64,000 nucleotides of DNA from Archilochus colubris (taxonomy: Eukaryota > Chordata > Aves > Apodiformes > Trochilidae). The translations under genes and the position numbers were made by a program. Location of the stretch: the NCBI GenBank assembly GCA_023079485.1, contig CM041097.1, forward strand, positions 13,921,561 through 13,985,560, written 5' to 3'. The notes under the pieces are model-generated. The model made no database searches. It worked only from the letters and a program-made list of their open reading frames with translations, and was not told where the DNA came from. Of the stretch, positions 49,801 to 62,100 are shown in pieces. Each line of letters starts with the position of its first letter. Position 1 is the stretch's first letter.

Positions 49801-50069
49801 GGGGTGGTTCTGCCAGGTGCCTTGCAGCCAGGCACAGCAATGTCCTGAAGCAGCTTGAGAGGTTTGAGAAGTGGCACTGGTGTCTCTGTGTGCCACCACT
49901 CTGCTCTGTGACGTTTGCATGCTCAGGGGTAACTTTTGTGTTTATTTCTGCACCACATTCTGCTCTTGTTTAGGCAAACCCTCTATTTTCTCAGGTATAT
50001 GAAATCTAAAACCAGTCTGCCAGCTACCTGCAATAGGCACACAGTACATCTTTCCAGGTCCAAATTCTA

Positions 50070-50370
50070 AAGGAATGATTTTATCCATTTTCTATTTCTC
50101 TTCCCATGGCAAACGTGCTTAATTATTGTGCATGAAGCCACATCACCCATAGGCATGTGCTTATCTGTGCAAATTTACTCTGAGACCCAAATCATTATCA
50201 TTATTCATAATTATCTGCACTGCTTGATCTCAGGACAAAGGAGATACCATTAACTGAGTCACCCACTGGATATTACAACTGAGGTATAAATCTAAACTCA
50301 CATAAGCCTTGCACCTGACAGTAATGCATCTGTAATCAATGGCAGATTTCTGAAACTCCCCTGCCATTCA
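50070..50370. promoter_or_regulatory. Candidate conserved non-coding block
   Basis: An AT-rich block without repeats or long open frames. It has homeobox/POU-type cores (GCTTAATTATTGTGCATG near 50118, ATTATTCATAATTATCTGC near 50201) and an AP-1-like TGAGTCA (near 50257). The function is inferred from motif density only. Confidence 0.18.
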
Positions 50371-53300
50371 GCCCAGCAAAATTATTTCTCCGTGTCTTCT
50401 CTCTTTACCTCCACACTCAGTTAGTTTTGGCTACCTCTGTGTCATCTTTGCCTGGATCTCTTCACTGTAATATTTGGTCTTGGCAAGATCTCTTTCTCAG
50501 CAAACCAGCTCCTGTTCCTCTTAGGTTTTTTTTCCCCTAGCCAGTCAGTATCTGGTTAAATATTTTTGAATTTGATTCTTGTCAATGGAGTTGGATAAGT
50601 AAGAAAAGCAGCAGCATTGTAGCTGCAGACCTATGTGTTTTGCAGCACTGACAAAATGCACCCTTTTTCAGGTTTCCTTTGCTCTCATTGCAATACCTGC
50701 TTGACAGCAATGCACAAGTTGCACCTCTCTGCAACTTGGATATCAAATAGTGAAACCACTACAAATTCCACATCTACTCTCCTCATCTCCTTAATTTCCA
50801 AAGTTTCATGCTCTTGGGTGGTGCATCATTCTGGAGCTTGCTGGGACTTTACTGGTTCTCTGTCCAGCCTAAGGCCACAGTGAATGCTGTGGTGCTCCTG
50901 TCAGCAGGATTTGTGAGCTCAGGACAGAGACACTTGAGGCTTGAGCCTATGGCAAAATTCAAAACTCTGCATAATCTTGACCTCAGTCCAGGGAAACATG
51001 GCTCATAAAGAACACAACGGCTGCCCAGTGCAGCTGATTCATTTAGCATATTATTCCAGATGTCTTCCACTATTTTTAGTGGAAGTAAGATGTCTCAGAT
51101 GTGATGCCAGTTATTTCAGCTGTGTCTAGACTGCAAGGCTCAGGAGCATTTCCTAGTGCATGTAGTTTTGGTTGTAAAGGGGGCAGTAAATGAACGTTTT
51201 TAAACTAGTACTGGAGTTTATGAATGCTGTATTTAAAATAGCCAGTGACAGAATCTGACAGAGAAACACTCTCATGCTTCTTCAAGAGTGACTCAGTATG
51301 AGTGCATGGGCCAAGGAAATAGTAGAGTAGCCAAATATGTTGCAGTGAAAAGATGCCCTGACCACTTCATGCAGTCATGCAAGGGTGTGAAGGCCAGCAC
51401 AGCCATTTCCATCCTTCATTTTCCTCTGCTTCTCATGGCTAGAAGTCCCAACTTACTCCTAGTTTCTCTTAAATCCCTTCAGAAGTTTGAAACTTTCTTT
51501 CTTATTCCTTCAACCTTTGCTGACAAACATCAATGGTTAGACTTGATGTGTTTTTTACAAGCTCATCTCCCTTACTTCTGATACCTTCTGCTAGCATCCA
51601 CCCTGCAACATTTTCTTTTCAGAGATTGTACCAAGAGGTATTGCATTTGACAAGGAAACTGCAGCTTGACAACAGGAGCTTGGTATTTTACTGTTTTCTT
51701 CTAAGATGTAGCTGTCTCAGGTTGCATCCCAAGAGCTAAAGAGCAGACACCAGGACACATCTGTGGCCAACACTGACAGTGTACTGGAGACTGGCAAGAC
51801 ACAAGGAAAAGTGGAAGGCTTATTTCTCAAGGGCATGAAGCTCTTCACTGAGCACAGAGGTAGTGCTCTTCAGCTGTTTAAGACTTTATTTCTGCTTTCT
51901 GCTCCCTGTGGATTTTATGTTCCAGCACCATATTGTGAATTGTACCTATCTTCAACTTCAATTAAATTCATGAATGCAATATTGCACACACAGCCGTCCT
52001 CTGAAGCCAAGAAAATATCAAGGTATTTTAGGGAACATCCACCTTCCTTTTTCCCCTGCTATAAACTGCTGCTTCTGCAGCACAGTGAAGAATTTATGGT
52101 ATGGTATCTAATGGAGTCTTCAGACTGGCTTAATCATCCCAAACCATGTTTCCATGGTGGCCATGTTAGAGTTAGATCCTTTTCTGAGGATCATAGGGCT
52201 GCAGAGCCCTGGAGTTGAACCTCCGTGGCTTAAATGTGAGCCATGTATGTAATTGATGGCACGACTGGGACCTGAGTATGGAAATATGTGAGATGAAAAT
52301 CATGTTTCTTAGCAGGCAATACCAAATAAGATCATGCTTAATGTCTCTGCTAAGAGAAAATTCACATTATTTCATTCCCTTGGACTAAAATTGGTTTTTT
52401 GCTTAAAGGGAAGAAGTGTATTGATATTACATTTATAATTAACAATAACCTAATCTAAGATTTGTACAGGCAGATTTAAACTGAGCTCTTATTTTGACAC
52501 ATATAAAGTTTTATCATTAACATCTTTATATTCCTGACTGATGCATGGCTAATAGCAATGTAGTAGATTAAATCTTGAAGCAAGAGAGATTAATGTAGCT
52601 ACAATATTACGCAGGTGATTTTTCTTATTCTGCTTTTTTCCTGTGTCTGTCCTTTATCAGAAACCTGCCCTAATGTTCATTTGACTTGATTATAACAAAT
52701 AGATAGCAATTATCTTGCTGGAAGGACTTTTTTGTTTTTCTTTCAACGTGCCCAGCTACCCAGGACCTTCAAATGGATTCACAGTGTTTTCCTTGCCTTT
52801 TCACTTTGAAAGGCATTTTTAGGATAAACAGGGTCTGATAAACATGTGATGACAAAACCATTGCAGTAATGAGAAATGGTGTCCCAAATAATTAACCCTT
52901 AGTAATTTATTATTTATCTTAATTTATTTTAATTTATAACTTGTCTTAATTATTGACAGCAGTGACTTCAGGAGGAAGCCAGCCTTAAAGGGCTTGTTTG
53001 ATCTCCTAGAATGGAACCTTCTGCCTTTTTAGTATTTATGCATGTATGATCTCCACAGAAAACAGACAGCTTCTCAAGCTAAGAGGTTTTTTATGACTTT
53101 GTTTTATTATAAATTAAGTGATACTCAGGCTATACAAATATAACCATTCTTATATTTCTGATCACTTTTTATACAGCAAGCAATGTGCTCAGTCAGAAAA
53201 AAATCATGTCAAAGGAAACACAATGGCTCAGTTATGTTCTTATTTTTATACAGTTTACCAAGGACAGGCAATATACTGCAGAATTAAAGGCTCTGACCAC

Positions 53301-54385
53301 ATAAATGTGTATAAATCAAATTAATTAAATAAAAAATGGTTTGGAGAAATCTGGGCACCACCTATTTTTACACATAGAATTACTTGTGGAATCCAGTTTT
53401 CACATGACTTAGGGCAGAATCTGGATGTGGAGTTGCCTGCTCAAGCATTACAAATTCAGTCAGTGCCCAAATCTGAGCTGCATGTGAAGTTTCTGACCCC
53501 TGTGTGTGCACTTCAGGGCATATGCTCAATCTGTAGGTTCAGAGGTTTTTGTTCAAGCTTCTCTGTAGAGGTGAACACCTGACCTTCGTGGAGCTGATTC
53601 CAGTTCTCAATAACCTCTGCTGGGGCCAAATTTTACTCAAGGGCATACTATTAAATATTGCAATATTCTTTATGATCAGCAACTTTACTAGAGACAGACC
53701 AAATACAGACCTGAGCTTTACATCCCCATTTAGTACATTTTGTTGTCTGCACTTCCATATTATGTGGCACAATTGCACAGGTCCTATTTAAATCTGAGCT
53801 ACAAGTGCCCCATTGCTTGTTGTGGAAATGAATCCGTTGGAATTGCTCTTCATCTGGTTACTTAGTTACAGTGCTGCAGGTGAAGGGAAGCTTTTGCTAT
53901 AGCTCAACAGCCTATACTCTGATATATATTTGTAGCTTACAGAGTGGCTGTTAAGCTTACTTTTAAATAATATGCGTGCTGGATATTGATGCTAGGTATT
54001 CCAGCTGCTTGCAGAATTTTTCCATCCCTCTTTGTAAAAAATAAATATCCATAAACCTCACTGACTGCAGTTAACAGTAAAATAAATATATAAAACGAAA
54101 TCCTGGGATTGCATTCAGTGTCCCCTCCAGTAGCAGAGAACAAGAGGGTGGAAGATGGATTGACATCCCAGGGTCAATGCCAGGCTGCTGGGAAAAGAAA
54201 GGTGCTTGTTTGCTGTGGATATGGGACATCATTTGTCAGATATATTATTTTTCATTGAGTTAAGAGGTCAAATCCAGCCCTTCTGTGAAGCTACTGTTAG
54301 ATATTTCTTTCCAATTGGCAAAACTTTTTTTGCAGAAGATGAGAACTGTGAGGATATATGCTGTTGAGAGTGGATTCTCCAGGAT

Positions 54386-54415
54386 TAATGTCACTAATGT
54401 CACTAACAATGTCAC
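54386..54415. repeat. TAATGTCAC short tandem repeat
   Basis: TAATGTCAC TAATGTCAC TAACAATGTCAC: two perfect 9-base units and one 12-base variant. A minor local duplication. Confidence 0.85.
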
Positions 54416-57400
54416 TGGTTTCATGATTGTCCTAAGACAGGTTAGGTTTGTGCTGCCTTCAGAAAGGGCAGTTTCCCTGTCACTTTACTCTTCCTCATCA
54501 ACCCTTCTACCCTCCTGACAGCTCATCCTTCTTCCTCTTCCTCACCAATCAATTAAACCTTTCTTAAATTCATCACCCAGAGCAGCAGATGGATTCAGTT
54601 CACTGCTCAGCCTTGCAGGCAGGGAGAGAGGACTGGGAGAAACCCCTTGTCCTTTGGCTGAAGCCAGCTGTGAAGAGCAGGCTGAGAATTGATGGAGGTG
54701 TTGCTGAAAGGCAAAGGGGTGGCACAGGGCTGCTGAGCAGTGCAGTAAGTGGCTGCTGTTGGAGCAGATGGGCCGAGCCATGTGACAGCTATGGCACACG
54801 GATCCAGGTGGCTTTGCAAATGAGGAGACTGAAGTGCAGTGTCTAGCAAACAAATGGGAAAAGCTTGCACATTAAAAAGTAAAGCATAAGGTACGAGGAG
54901 TATATTGGATTTAGTAGACTGAGTAAGATAATAGCTGAAAAACAGAAAGCATTTACAAAGGGAATGAAAGATGTTGGAGAATTTGCTTACCAAGACTTCT
55001 ATGTATGTGTCAAATGTCTGGTCTTCAGAAACACCAAAACTCCAAACTAGACAAAGGTAATATGAGGAAGCTATTTGGTTTTGACCTTCTGGATTAACTT
55101 CTGACCCAAACCCATCTATTTCAATCCAGTGCCACTAACCTATCCAGTGAGCTCTCAGGCTATAAATGAATCACAATGAATCTGAGATCTTATTATGTGG
55201 AAATGCCATCTCTGATACGACATCCCATTTTTCTTTTGAAATTGGTCCCTATTGCTTTAACGTTACAAAGGCCACTTATTAAAAGAGAGATAGGGGAAAA
55301 TCCTTCCTGGTGGGATTACTAATTATCCAAACTGTAAAGGTAACCCTGTTCAAACTTGATTGCTTCTATACACTCTAAGCTTCTTTTGAAGGTGGCTGTA
55401 TTCTGAAGGAATGTATTAAGTATTCTGCATAGTCAATTGCCATTTTTTAAAAAATGAGGTGCAAGTGAAGGTTTTCCTCTACAATAGCTTTTTTGTGTTT
55501 TTTTTTTAACAAACCTGACTTTCTTCCTGGCGTTCACCCTTTGTGGCAGGAAATGAGCTCCACTGTAGTTCCCTTTGGTTTTGTGGTTTGGATACTGTTC
55601 TCAGGCACTTTGCTTGAACCATCAAGTGAAGATGGAAACTACACCAATGTGTTAGATATCTGGCACAGTGAATAAACATGCCCTCCACCTGACAGCTTCA
55701 GGAGTGTATGATTATAAAGAATATTATTATAAATTACATTATTTATAATATTATATATACATATCATTATTTTAACATTCTGTAGACTTTCACCCTTGTC
55801 CATCTAAGATTACTTCTTTCTCTTTGTAAACCAAAAAAGGGTTAGTACATTAGTATGGTGCCAGATTCAGCTCGTATTTTATAGAGATGTAGGTCCAGAA
55901 TCACTTTATTGACACTGATAAAACAGATGGCTAAACCTAAGCTAGACAGACCTGTAATTGTATTTGTAGTCTTGGAGGTGAAGGTGTCTTGCTAAAATGT
56001 TTCCATATTCTGCTTTGGATTTTGTGTAGGTCTTGCAAAATGTAAGCATCCTACTGGGAGTATCAAATGTCACTCTTGCTTTTGGATGGGAAAAAGTACA
56101 TGGTGCAAAAGGGAATATGTTCAGAATGACTGAGAGAGCTCCTCATTAGCCATTATAGGATTCCATTAATCTCTTCAATCGACTAAAGGAATTATAGTCA
56201 CTGAAGTCTATTTATCTTAAGGTGGAAAGAAGGCTTAATCAAAGCCTTTGGAATGATGATAGTGCAAGAAAAAGCGTATTCTGTGCATCTAGCTACATCT
56301 GTTGGTTTTCTTAGAGAAGGTCACAGCTGTCTTCAGCTAATGTGAGAGCAGAAATTGTTCAAGAGTGCTGAGTGTATCTGTACATATTTTACTGGAGGTC
56401 TGCACTATGGTCTGGGGTGCTTAAGCAGATACCCCAGCTCCAGAAATTTGTATGCCTGGGAGTTTGGAGTTGAAGGTCATGAATAGAAAAATACAGTCCC
56501 AAATTATTTTAACACTTTTCTGTTTCATTGGTCATTGTAATAGACTGCATCTTCCAGAGAGCTGCTCTCCTGTGGCTATGGACAGGGGACAAGGCTGTGG
56601 CTGCATGTGCCCTCTGTGCTGTGGATTTCCCACCAGGATTAGTCTCAACTTCAGCAGCATAAGGTTCCTCTCACCCAGTGAGCTCATATGTCAACAGCAT
56701 TTCCTGTTTAATTTATTTAATGTTTAAATTGTTGGCCCTGTTATCAAATAGGGTAAGAAACTGCATCGGATTAAGGCTTCTGAAGGGAGGTGGAAGTGAA
56801 AATGCAGAAGAGGAAAAAGGAGAAACAATGAAGGATAGGGATAGCAGAGAAGTGAATTAGCTGTGGCTATAGAAGGTGGAGACACACTGCCACCATGCAG
56901 TGATGATAGTAAAAAGAAAACTTACCATATTTTGCCATGGTTCTCTGGTGCAAGACCTATCCTTGAAATTGGTGGGAATTCAATGGGCTGGAGAACAAGT
57001 TATCTATAATGTATTTTTTGGCTCACGGATCACAATTAAAATTAAGTTCTGCCTTCTGCAAAATTAAATTGGACACACTGGTCTGCCACAGTGAATCCTA
57101 GATCTCAGTTGGTCTCAGCTACTCAAGAAAAAAACGAATAGTAACTATGGAACTTCCCTCGTGAGAGTATGTGAAATTGCTATCACAGCACAAGTTATTT
57201 TCAAGGAAATGTAGGATTTATGGGTTGCTTTTCAGGAGAGCAAAGATTGTTTTACAGGGTCTTGCTGTTGACTGCTGTTTCTACTGATCATTCCATTCAA
57301 GTGTCTTGGCTGCAAACATATTAATATGAAGGTTGTTATGAGACAATGATGTTCTCAGAGTTACATAGAATTAATGTTATCAGTTAAATATTTTAAAGAG

Positions 57401-57469
57401 GCAGCATTTCTGCATGTTGCAGCTTTTTACTGTGCTGAGCATGCACTTGTCAAATGTTTTGAATTTTGT

Positions 57470-57660
57470 ATTATTCTGTAAATGGGCACATGGTTAATTA
57501 AAGTAGCATTGCTGTACTGGGAGGCGATCAGATCGCAAACTTATATTTAACAATTGGCTCTTTTAAATGAAACAGAAGAGAGCTGATTGAAATCTGAAAA
57601 TGTCAATAGATGCAAAAAGCTGCCTTACAGCATTACCTGATAAAATAAGAGTAGAGAAGT
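57470..57660. promoter_or_regulatory. Candidate conserved block with GCGATC-A-GATCGC palindrome
   Basis: The block contains GGTTAATTAAAG (near 57493), a perfect 6+1+6 inverted repeat GCGATCAGATCGC at 57524-57536 holding two CpGs in a CpG-poor intron, and AACAATTGG. Inverted repeats of this size can bind dimeric DNA-binding proteins, but no specific factor is claimed. Confidence 0.2.
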
Positions 57661-59057
57661 ATGGATATGGTCAATATTAACTGCCATCAGCTGGAAAGAA
57701 ATCAGATTGTCAGGGATCTATAAAATTCTTGCCAAAGTAGAACCTCATTTACACATACAGATCTTCATACCCTTTGCTAAGAAAAGCATATGTGACAGCT
57801 TAGAGGTTTTAGCTGCCAAAGATCTTTCACTCTGAATTCAGTAAATGTCACATCTATTTATTTATCGTTAAATTTTGCTAAGTATCTGTAGAAATATTTG
57901 GATTTTTTCTATCATAATGTAGATGTTCAAAAGGAAAAGAATCCAGATTATAATGCAGCTGTAGCACCAAACCATATGGCTTCTAAATGGGAGCAAAAAT
58001 ACACAACTGAGTTACTGGGAGTAAACATAAAATGGATGCAATCTTCAGAAAATATTCAATGGAATATATAAATACCAGAATATTGCCATAAAATCATGCA
58101 ATCAGACAATAGTAACCATGAGGAAATAGATTATTTCACATGCTGAAAGTAATCACAGTTTTATAGCAATTTACATTTTCTAAATGCCAGACATGAAAAT
58201 ATTAACTAATGAATCTTGGCAAGCACAGTGTTTGTACCAACTTCAGTGGTGGTTGTAACAACATCTAGGCCTTTTTGGAGAGAGGGAGAAAGAGAGAAAT
58301 GAGGCAGCCATCCTACACCCAGCTTTATTAGAATCTGTCCAGAGTCCCAGGTGCTTGTTTGTCTTCAGTTCAAGCCTTTGACTTCTTTATTTTAAGAAAA
58401 TGTCTGTGGATGATTTATGGGTACGTTGGGTGGAATTTGCACTGTGCTGAGCAAGAACAAATGGTCTAGTGCAATACATATTCAATGTTATGAATAGTGT
58501 CTGGCACGAGAGGACTCAAATTAGTGTGGGTGTTGTGCTGTCTGATCATTTGCTCAGAGTCAGGTCTGTGATAAGTCCATTTGGATTCTACATCATGGTA
58601 TAAAAGGGAAAAAGTTATTAACTTTCAGGAGAAAAAGTCCGTGGCTCTGCACAGTCCAGTAAAAACTTACTGTGGGCAATCGTCTAATGTATTTTCATAT
58701 CCTGGCTCTCTGTTCTTTTTATACAATGTGGAAGGAGAGGAGGCATCTCCATCCCATCTACAGCCATCTTCAAGCTGCAAACACAAGCTCAACAATCCTT
58801 GAACTTCAATTGGACTTTGTAAATTATCATCAGGGGGCGCAAACTCTAAGTATTCACGACAGCAGTGCTTAGAATTGGGAATATAATATGAAGAGTTTAC
58901 TTCAAAATTGGCCAGATTCATCAAGATTTCCTATTATCACATGTCAAACCAGTTCTGCCCTGGGAACTCAGATCTCAGTGATAGAGTGAAGACTTTCTCT
59001 CCTGAAGATTTATGTATGAGACAAATAGCAACTCTGAATATCTTTTTCTTTCCACAG

Positions 59058-59149
59058 ATGATATGGAAGCAATTCCAGTCAAGCAGTTTGTTAAACACAT
59101 CAGTGAGCTGTATTCTAATAACCAGCATGGGTTCTCAGAAGACTTTGAG
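59058..59149 (+). CDS. PTPRG: PTPRG exon G: juxtamembrane segment 2 leading to phosphatase domain 1
   Basis: After TTTCTTTCCACAG two bases complete an Asp codon from exon F. The exon then reads [20 protein letters not shown] and [10 protein letters not shown], and ends GAG|GTATGA in phase 0. This is the helical lead-in to the first, catalytically active phosphatase domain. In this receptor class that segment forms part of the wedge region before the domain. It differs from my memory of the human sequence by Ser for Gly in KHISEL. The next exon, which should start EVQRC, and the catalytic HCSAGVGR motif were not found in the remaining 4.85 kb, so they lie off the right edge. Confidence 0.97.
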
Positions 59150-62100
59150 GTATGATTTGATGATCCACCTATAAAATGTTAATTGTGTAGTAGTAGATAG
59201 AGACTGTGTAGAGACATCTATCATGTACAGTAAATGCAATATTCAAATGTATCAGAAGAAATAGGGAAATACCAGTTTGCCACCAGGTATGAGCAATGTG
59301 GGACTGGAATTTTACAGATGCTTTCTAACTACCACAGATTTGGTGCTTTTAAGGGGGGACCCTCCTAGGTTTTTGTTAAATAGGAAAATCTCCCAGCAGT
59401 TCTCCAGGAACAACATCAAGATAGAAGCAGTTACCCTTAACTCTAGGCTTTTTTTACAATCTACATCTTATTTTACTCTTGTTGGTCCAGAATTTGCTCC
59501 TTTTAGTAACAATGAGAAGTCACATACCCACTGAGTAGCCCAAAGAAGTAAAGCAGTGCTCACTATGAGTAAGAATAGTAGAATTTGGTCTTTTATGAAA
59601 ACCCAAATTATGGGTCAGTTCCTGGAGTCCTTGTCCATGCTCTGCTCAGCCAGGAATGATCACTGTTAAAGTCATTGGTTATTTTGTTCCAGTAAAACCA
59701 AGGAGAAAGGCATTGGGATTTAGTTGGTGCTGTTTACATAATGTGACTATTTTAAAGCTGACATATTGTTACCAATTTAGGACAGATTATGACCTGTAAA
59801 TCTGCTACAAATTGGAAGTAATTTCAATGAAGTAAAAGTAGTTTTCCACCTCTGGGTTACCAAATAAATTGTGCAAGCATGGTAAACAGCACACAGTACG
59901 AGGACAGGTTGCTGAGTCAGGCCCTAACAAGCACTAGTCAGTATTCTCTGGCTAGTTTTTAGGCATTTCTTTTGTTCAGTCTAATCACAGTCACTGCTGA
60001 GCTTTTGAAATTATTGGGAAGCAGGAGCCCCAGGAAACTGCACAGAGCTGTGGTGCTGGCTGGCCCACCAGCAAAAGGAGATGCATTTGTGTGCTGCATG
60101 TGAATCAGAGAGGCAGCTTTGCTTACAAACAAGGCAATGAAACAAAATAGGTGGCCTACTGTCTATGGCTTCTTCACTTACTGCAGTAAAGACAAGTCTG
60201 TATGCAGAGATTGTTTTTAATGGGATCATTTAAAACATTTATTGTTGCTGTTTGGTTACTGTCTATAAAGACTGGCTGCTTTGTCTAATGCCCAAAAACC
60301 ATTGTGTTAGTTAGAAACGTTTTGTATTCATGAGGAAAGGCAAATGTGTAAGGTGTTAAAGTGATTTAGTTCAATTGACTGCTGGCTGGATGGCTGAGCA
60401 GGAATATTGAGGCATTTAACAATGTTGATGGTATTCAGGACAAACATTTATTCTCCAGAGAGCAGAATTTGATCAGGATGATCAAATGCGACTCACTCTT
60501 CTCAATTATTTATGAATTGTGACCCCAGTGCTATTCATCACAGCTGGGGTTTTACACCATTTAATTATTCAAAATAATCAGCAACACATCTGTAAACTTG
60601 GTCTGGCTTTAAGCAGGCTTTGCTTCAGCTGTCGCAAGATCGCTGCTATTAACAAATGTTGGACACCTTCAGCCCATGTTTCAGCAAAGGAAAACACTCT
60701 TCTAATAGCCCTGGTTTTCCCTTCCCTTTTCTCTCAGCTGTGAGAGCCACACTGTGGCAGCAGAGACAGCTTTGGCCCATCAGTCCTGTTCCAGGGGGCA
60801 CAGGGGTCTCTCTGAAGGGACGTTGAGGTCTGCATGAGCCAAATTCTGTTCTCTGTGCTGGCTTAAAGATTTGAGCCCTTGCTTTGAAGTCAGTGTAGCT
60901 ACTAAAGATGTTTTTCCTCATAGCTGAGGTTTCAGCTTCCTAAGGAGTAACTGAAATCTCTTAGAGTGAGGAGAAGAAATAGGAACGAGGTGATTACTGT
61001 CTAGGATAAACCATCCAACTGCCTTCTACTGCTTATGTTCTGCCCCGCTGTTGCCTTGTTGGCCTGTTTTCTTCCTGATGATTTAGAGTGATGGGACAGA
61101 AGAGTGAAACACAGGATGGTTTGTAAAGTCTGTAGGTTAAATATTTCTGAGTGTCTAAAGTGACTCAGAGCTCTGTTGGCTGAGGGACAGAGGAGCCCCA
61201 GGTTCCATTTGTACAGGAGCAATTGGAAGTGGCTGGCAGTGGAACTTCTCACCTCCTATCAGATCCAGCCAGGATGGGGTGTGTGTGCTGGAATTGTATC
61301 TGGCAACTACAGTGAAGACTTTGCTGATGTTTTATGGAGAAATGGTGGGATTCTAGCTGAAACAGAAAATGCAGTGTTACGGGGCCGCTCATCTTGCATG
61401 AAAAGTACCACAGCCATATGGTGCCCTCATGCCTGGGGAACTTCTGAAAAGAGCTGTTAGGTTCTGCACTCATACAGGCTTTTTACCAAAAGAATCTGGT
61501 TTTTACATCTAAAAGGAAGAGATGGGAAAATGGCAAGGAGATGCCAATATTTATCAATATTGTAGAATAAATAAACCCTCCCAGAGATGGCCAGTGACTG
61601 AGATTTTGTATAAATGAGAAAAGGATCAAAAAATCTCTTCAGAAGTTTCTGTGGCAGGAGGTTTTATGGTGGAACCTCAGAAAGGAAAGAATTCTCTAGG
61701 CACACACAAATACTGTCCCATGTACAAGGTAAATTATTCTTCATTTGTTTGTTGATAGTGTTTGGTGTTAGCCTTTTCCTGTATCTATGGCATCGTGTTG
61801 TGGGTTGTATTGAGTTGTTTTTTACAGTAAGAAGATTCCTTTGAAAGTAAATTGTGTGAATATTGCCTCCTTCTCTTAAAATGAGCTGTAATTACAGCTA
61901 AATATTTTGTGAATGTGCTTAGGAAGCATTTTATGTGCAGAGGAAAAAAGACCTGGAACTCACAAATCTCTCCTTGGAAAGTACATCCAAAATGAATCCT
62001 TATTCCTTTGGGGTAGTCATAGTGCAAGTAGCCAGCTTTATTGTCTGGTGGTAGCTGGGCTTTCTTGTGTATGCAGAATTGTTAAGATTTCCTTTGAGTA

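Larger units (their letters stand above)
46844..59057 (+). other. PTPRG: PTPRG intron F-G (12.2 kb)
   Basis: A GT-AG intron, phase 1. It contains unique AT-rich sequence, a short TAATGTCAC tandem repeat at 54386-54415, candidate conserved blocks near 50.07-50.37 and 57.47-57.66 kb, and a 13-base perfect inverted repeat at 57524-57536. No repeat of a known family, RNA gene or further PTPRG exon was recognised. Open frames of 100-150 codons, for example at 51763-52218, show no family resemblance. Confidence 0.92.

Noticed and set aside
51763..52218. 151-codon ORF in intron F-G
   Set aside because: No recognisable domain, conserved motif or matching phase to neighbouring exons. It is probably chance.
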